From Thermothielavioides terrestris NRRL 8126 (taxonomy: Eukaryota > Ascomycota > Sordariomycetes > Sordariales > Chaetomiaceae): 64,000 bases of DNA. The position numbers and the translations under genes are program-made. The notes under the pieces were generated by a model, which did no database searches, had not been told where the DNA came from, and worked only from the letters and a program-made list of their open reading frames with translations. Location: contig NC_016459.1 in the NCBI RefSeq assembly GCF_000226115.1, forward strand, positions 3,726,501 through 3,790,500. Direction: 5' to 3'. Each line of letters starts with the position of its first letter. Positions within the stretch are counted from its first letter, which is position 1. Below, in pieces: positions 58,326-64,000 of this stretch.

Positions 58326-61300
58326 AGATACAATAAACATTAAGGATAAAGTTACTAAAGATCGTCGTTATAGCTCGCTAGAACTAGGCAACGGAATTTA
58401 TACCTCCTATTAGCAGTATATATATATAGAAGAGCCCGATTAGTATCGTAAAAGTTGTTAAATCTTAGCTACGCTTATAGAGGTTGACCTAGTCGTATCT
58501 AGAGAAGAGATCTAGGAGGGACATTAGTCTATAGCCCTTAAAGTCTTTACTAAATTCTTCTATAATAGGTAGAACGAAAGTATCGTAGATCGTTATAGTA
58601 TTAGCCTTTTAAATATTATTAATAAGCTATAAACTACTATCCTTTTTTGGAACTAGGAACTAGTTATTATAGTAGCTTATATAGCTATACTCAATAATTC
58701 CTTATATCTACCTCTCTCTAAGTAGATCAACGACCTTCTATATTAGTAGTTTCAAGATCGGGATCGACTTACTCTACTAAGCCTTATATAGGATAGTCCT
58801 AATATACTAGGGCAGAACAACGTCTTTATAGATACGTCTATACTTAGTAAAATCCTATATAAACGTAGCCTCCTAGTTCTATAAGATCTTAGTAAACATC
58901 TCTCTCTCTAGCTTAATAAGAAAACTATCTATAGTAGCGAGCATTTCTCAAAGACGCTCTTTAGTAAGTCTTGAGCCTAGCTTAAGATCTAAGAAACGAA
59001 GGACTATAAGGTCTTCCTAGTCCTTCTCGAACTATATCTTAGCTTTAGCCTTTGTAAACCGCTTTTCTCGCTACAATAGGTCTCCCTCTAGCGTAGAGCT
59101 ATCCAACAATACTAAGTCGATAGGCTAAACCTTGTTTACAATATTCTTCTAGAGTATAAACGTCCTTAGGGCCTCTCTAAACTCGCGATAGAACGCCTAC
59201 CTTAGCCTTCTATTGGAAAAGGGGTTTCTAATTAGGGTCCTCCTCTTCCCTTTTAAATAGAGTAACAATTTAATCTTACCCTTCTTCTTCTATCTAGATG
59301 GAGAAGACAACGAATAAGAATATATAATATAAAAAAAAGTGCTAAAGAGTAGTATATAGGACTTCTATAAAATGAAATAAAAAACCACTTTACCTATACG
59401 ATCGTTGAGGAAACCGAGGGTAGTCTCGCCCTCCTTTATCTCTACTTAGTCAAAGATTCTTTTAAGACTCTTTATTAATCCCTAAAATTGCTTTTAAACA
59501 AATAGTTATATTAGAGATAGTAGGCAATTCTATTAGACAATCTTCTTAGAGACGACGTATACCTAGACTATCTTCCTCTCTATAATTAGATTAGCGATAA
59601 TCAGGTTGCTATCGTAGTAATCGAAGGTCAAAGCAATATCCTTGATAAACAATATACTGAGGATTACTTTATAGCTACTAGCAATGTCCTTAGTTATAAA
59701 GAAATAAAGGTTGATATCGACTTCTCCTAGGTATAGAGTAACCTAAGTCTCCCTAATAAACAGTACTAAGCTATAAAGACTCTTTGAGATAACCTTAGTA
59801 GGCTAGTATAGTATTATATACTTTTTAACAATACTTATTGAGATATAGTTGCACTTTAAACTAGAGTCGATTAGGGCAAGGTATTGTTTATAATAGCCCT
59901 TCTTAAACTAGATATATAGAGTAGGAAGAGACTATACTCTTATTATTACACTAAGTTCTATATACTACGAGACTAAAAGCGTCGAAATAGACTTCTAGAA
60001 CAAGGTATAGATATAATCGTCAACGTCTCTAGGTAGACCCTTATAAATCCAACGCTCCTAGAGGCTTCCTATATAGATACCCTATACACTGTCCTTAGTA
60101 ACTTCGAAGATTGCTAGAACTATCTTAGTCTAACTAAAGGAAGAGTCGTTAAATATATTTATATTAGTATATAAAGCCTATATATAAACCTCTATATCTT
60201 TTAGTACAGTAGTCGGTCTATTAGGCTTAGGAACACTAGACCTTTTATAGTCAATGACCTCGACGTCGGTAGAAATGCCCTATAAATATACGATTAGAGC
60301 GTCCTTGTACTTAGGCGAGATATAGACTAAGTTATTAAGGGTTAGACTAGTCTTCGCCTTTATCGCGATATAGATTATATCTTTTATATATAGAGGCAAT
60401 ATAGTAACCTTTAGCGTAGGCGGCTTAGACTATAGCTCCTCTTTCTTTATATAATTCGCTATAGCTAGGTTCTTAAGAATAGTTATACAAAAAGGCTCTA
60501 CTAAAGGTATAGAAGTACTATCTATCTAGAAGTCATCTTCCCTTTCGTCCTTAGCGAACTAACGTTTAGTAGGCGATATACCTTGAAGTATAGTCTCTAC
60601 TTCCTTGTTTACTTCCTTCTTAGCTTCCCCCTCAGTCTAGTCAAAGAGAGGAAGAGGCAGTCGGCAAAATTCATTAGCCTTTAGTATAGGCCGTAGAACA
60701 ATCTTCTAAGTTAAGATACGACCTTCCTTTAACGAAACTGTATAAAACAACAACTAATTAGACGTTATATAATAGAAGGCGGAGGTAAGCTTAGGCTCCC
60801 CTTTATATATAAGACGATTGATCGTCGTCTAAACGGTTGTAGGCTCCTAATATAGTTTAGGCTACTAGAGGTAGTGTTTATTTAGTATTAAGGATATATC
60901 TAGCTTGAATAAGCGACTATTTAGACGCTTATACTTACGACAGTACACCTAGTATATAAGGTAGCTATTATACTATAGGCAATAGGCTATATATACAAGG
61001 ACAAGCTAGCTAATCTTACCGACCTCTTATATACTATTAACATCTACCTTTATAAAGGTAATCGTCTTAGCTAGTATATAGCCCTTCTTACTCCTATCGC
61101 TAAAGCAGTAGTCTATACCTTTATAATATATTAGACCTATAGCTATAGCTTTTATAGCTTCTATATACTTAAGGACTATATAGTCAAAGTCACTATAATA
61201 GTAGCAATAGCCGAAGCTTATAGGTCTACTATAGCTAGGAGGACGACTATCAATATATAGGCTAGTAACGAAGCTAATATATCTCTCCTATAAGCGGCTC

Positions 61301-63325
61301 CGCTACTAGAAATATATCTAGAGAACCTTAATCTCGTTAGGAGTAGGATCGATTCTATATAAACGAAGGGCCTCGATCTTCTATTCGAACTATTTAGCGA
61401 TCTTCTACTTCTAGATATATAGACGCTAGAGCTAATTAGCTAGATCGTTGATATTGTTGGACGTAGATATAAGAGCTTTCTTTAGCTCCTCCTCTTCCTA
61501 CTTCTATAGCTTAGGGGTCGTCTTAATAGTAGGTATAGCTAGAGGCGAGTAGTACTTCTATAGATTGATCTTACGCTTATAGGTCTTAAGAAAGAGGTCT
61601 TCTATATTAAGACCCTTCTAAAGAGTATCCTAAACGAACTCGAGGAAGTCTACCTACTTTGTAATATAGATAGAGTCCTTATTGTCCTTCTTTAGGGTAT
61701 ACTAGTAGTTCTTAAAAGCTACCTAGATCTACTAATCAAATATATATTATATAGTTGGAACGATTATATACTATAGCTCTTTATAAACTTTAGTAAAGAC
61801 GACAATGTATATATAGTCAATCAACTTGAAGTAGTTATAGATAACCTTACTAATTGGCTAGTATCTCCTTTTAATCAAATTATAAAGGTAACCTCTGTCT
61901 CTATATTACTTAAGATCGTTGCCTTTCTAGTACTTTAGGAACTTAGCCTTAAAAGCTACCTAGGTCTCTTAGTCCTTTTTCTCCTAATAATAGATAATAG
62001 GCTAGATCGTAGTATTGTACTAAAGCTTAAATAGATATATATAGGTCTTGTTATTAGTAACCTAATAAGCTTTATATATCTCTTTAAAGGTCTTGATCTA
62101 ATATATAGCATTCTAACTAGAGAAGTAGCCTTAAAGGCTAGCCTTCGCTAAGGTCGGAAAGGTTGTACTAAGCGTAGTAGTAAGAACGTACTTAGTTATC
62201 TTCTTTAGAGCTTCGGCTTTAGAGAGACTAGAAGGTATTATCGTAGGTACCTCTATATAGACAAGTAGAGTAGAGGTATCTAGCGAAGACGAAAGGGGTG
62301 TCTACGCTATTTTAGCTAGGTCTTCTTCGCTTAGTATACCTTAGAAAGGCTATAAGATAGATATATCTTCGGACTCTTCTTCGGAGGTTAGCGTTAAGAT
62401 TAATAATGTTGTAGAGATCGATGAAATTCCTAGAGCTTCTATAGACAGTATACGTATATATCGCTAGAATCTAGTTATTAGACGCTTAGCTATCGTCTTT
62501 AAGAAAGGCAACGACTATATCGATAGACTATAAAAAGACTAATATATATACTTCTATAGGAATGTCGACTCCTTTGACGTCTATCTAAAGGAAGAAAACT
62601 TCTTAAGAAGCTAGGTTCCTTCGGAATATATAGTCTAAACGCTTTAAAGGATAACTACAAGTTCCTTATAGATTACCTAGATACCTCTAGTAACTAATAT
62701 ACTAGACCCAACTAGCGTAATAGCAGTAAGAGTATAGCTCTTAAAAAGAAAAGCAAAAGTCTATACTAAGACCTTATATCCGATATAAAATAGTACTAGA
62801 TATACTATTAGAAGGAGCTAAGTGTCGTAAAGGTATAGTCCCGAGCTTAGAAGCTTATAAGTAGCTACTACGTTTAATCGCTTTCGTAACTAGTTTGGCT
62901 AGACTAAAGAAGAAAATAATGATCGATGAAAATTCTACCTTTGTCTCTACTTAGGAGGATAGAACTATCGTCTTTCGATTAGGTTAGCGTTTTACAACCG
63001 CTATATCGATGATAACGAAGCTTTAACAGGTCTTCGAAGTATTAGGGATAACGGAATATCTTTTCGATGCCCTACGCCGTCTAGGCAAAGGAAGGTCTCC
63101 TAGGACAAAGTCTCAATAGACCCCTAGAACGTATATACCTCAATAGGTTTCTACGCCTTCTAGAGATACTAGTATCGGTATAGCGAAGCCTCAATAGGTC
63201 GACTATATCGTCGTTGTATAGCTATCAATATAGTATTATATAGTTCTACAATCTTAAAAGACTTCGTAGTCTATACTATCCTATTTAGATATAAAGCTAA
63301 GCTCCTCCCTAATTAAGCCTCTATT

Positions 63326-63822
63326 TGAAATAGTATAAAACCTCTATACTAACCTACTCTACTATACCTAGAATCAAGTATACGAGATAGCTCCTAAAGG
63401 AATACAGTGTACCTCTAAACGAATAAAGATAGTATATATCGAGTAGTAGGAAGGATATCTCCTAAAAGGAAGATATATAGCTCAAATATATCTAGTAAGA
63501 TATAGTAGAAAGATAAAAGACAATAAGAATATAGTTAAAGCTCAATAGCTCGAATACCTATCGTCTAGACAAAGGTAGAACAACGTAAAGAGAGGCTCAA
63601 CAGCCTTCCTAGAAGAAGGAGGACCACCAACATAGTGTCAACGAACGTATATTGACAACTGCTTAATGTCTTGCTTAATAATAAAGAAGATAGGCTTAGC
63701 CCACTTAAATATATATAATTAGAGGGCTAGACCCCTTGACAACGAATGCAACGCTCTGAGACAAACAGAAAAGCAGAAAAACTAGGTCCCCCCATGTCTA
63801 GGTAGTCCATTACCCTAATCCA
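63326..63822 (-). repeat. 5' LTR of the inner element (right copy)
   Basis: 497 bp, same length as the left copy. Its outer (right) half is less mutated than its inner half. Confidence 0.9.
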
Positions 63823-63828
63823 ATATAT
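63823..63828. repeat. Target-site duplication ATATAT, right copy
   Basis: Matches 50688-50693. Confidence 0.6.
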
Positions 63829-64000
63829 TAAACTACGTCCTAGTTAAGAGGCCTATATTCCTAAGAAATGTCGTATCTATCCTATTAATATAGAGGATAG
63901 AGCTATCGTCAAAGATACTGTTGCTAAGCTCAAGGCCGTTAGCAAGGCTACTAAGACCTGTTTCCAAGTCCCCTTTTCTTTCCCTGTCTTCGTTATCTAG
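63829..64000 (+). mobile_element. Outer gypsy element, continuation (start of RT region, cut by window end)
   Basis: The plus strand encodes the segment just before gypsy RT: KKCRIYPINIEDRAIV, then VPFSFPVFVI. This follows logically from the protease-side sequence that stops at 50693. The rest of pol lies outside the window. Confidence 0.7.

Larger units (their letters stand above)
50694..63822 (-). mobile_element. Inner Ty3/gypsy element, 13.1 kb, nested in the outer element
   Basis: Two 497-bp LTRs (50694-51190, 63326-63822) starting TGAAATAG and ending CCCTAATCCA (TA in the mutated left copy). A minus-strand purine-rich tract next to the left LTR gives the orientation. On the minus strand gag and protease lie right of about 59.5 kb. 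RT is near 58.45-58.3 kb, with INSVAQFQRAI and an intact YLDDIAIKGP. The integrase zinc-binding region is near 57.1-56.9 kb (YRQMTN, WRSIYKDIAK). A Tyr/Asp/Arg-rich tail lies near 55.9 kb. The left 4 kb lies beyond pol. RIP stops are abundant, so it is inactive. Confidence 0.88.

Overview
The window looks like a filamentous ascomycete chromosome, most likely from the Sordariales (Chaetomiaceae-like). This is inferred from short GT-AG introns of about 45-110 bp, GC-rich coding sequence, fungal orthologues (VID27, CCT6, eIF3k, TSR4/PDCD2) and two long AT-rich blocks mutated in the style of repeat-induced point mutation (RIP). In those blocks TpA is very common, CpA and TpG are scarce, CpG survives, and Gln/Trp codons have become TAG/TAA while the frame stays open. 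No species can be named from sequence alone.

Layout. About 1-27.6 kb is a gene-rich GC block. It holds a tRNA-Pro-like 5' half followed by an 83-base A run; a Bles03-family gene; three small unrecognised genes (2.3-3.6, 5.5-6.1 and 6.8-7.6 kb); a decayed multi-pass membrane-protein pseudogene (8.2-9.4 kb); and a run of housekeeping genes. These are aldose 1-epimerase, DNA ligase I (cdc17/CDC9-like), eIF3 subunit K, TSR4/PDCD2, chaperonin CCT6, a secreted prenylcysteine-oxidase-like flavoprotein, VID27, and a small hydrophilic protein with four DPRVDS repeats. DNA ligase/eIF3k and CCT6/prenylcysteine oxidase are divergent pairs sharing upstream regions. The mutarotase/ligase, eIF3k/TSR4 and VID27/DPRVDS pairs are convergent.

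About 27.7-45.2 kb is an AT-rich, RIP-degraded block. It contains minisatellites, a Helitron whose Rep/helicase frame runs about 6 kb without a visible frameshift, and a 7,685-bp minus-strand Ty3/gypsy chromovirus. The chromovirus has two 272-bp LTRs, a perfect 5-bp target duplication (GATCT), a polypurine tract, RT and a C-terminal chromodomain. Palindromes and degenerate tandem repeats follow.

About 45.2-47.2 kb is a GC-rich island with one intact small gene for a His-rich basic protein.

About 47.2-64 kb is a second AT-rich block. A plus-strand gypsy element begins with an LTR at 47,181 and runs gag then protease. It is split at 50,694 by a 13,129-bp minus-strand gypsy element with two 497-bp LTRs and an ATATAT duplication, and resumes at 63,829 with its RT-proximal region running off the window.

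The most unusual point is that both complete LTR elements carry extra sequence (about 2 and 4 kb) between the end of pol and the 3' LTR. In each, the opposite strand to pol keeps a long single reading frame interrupted mainly by RIP-type stops. This suggests a captured or accessory antisense gene.
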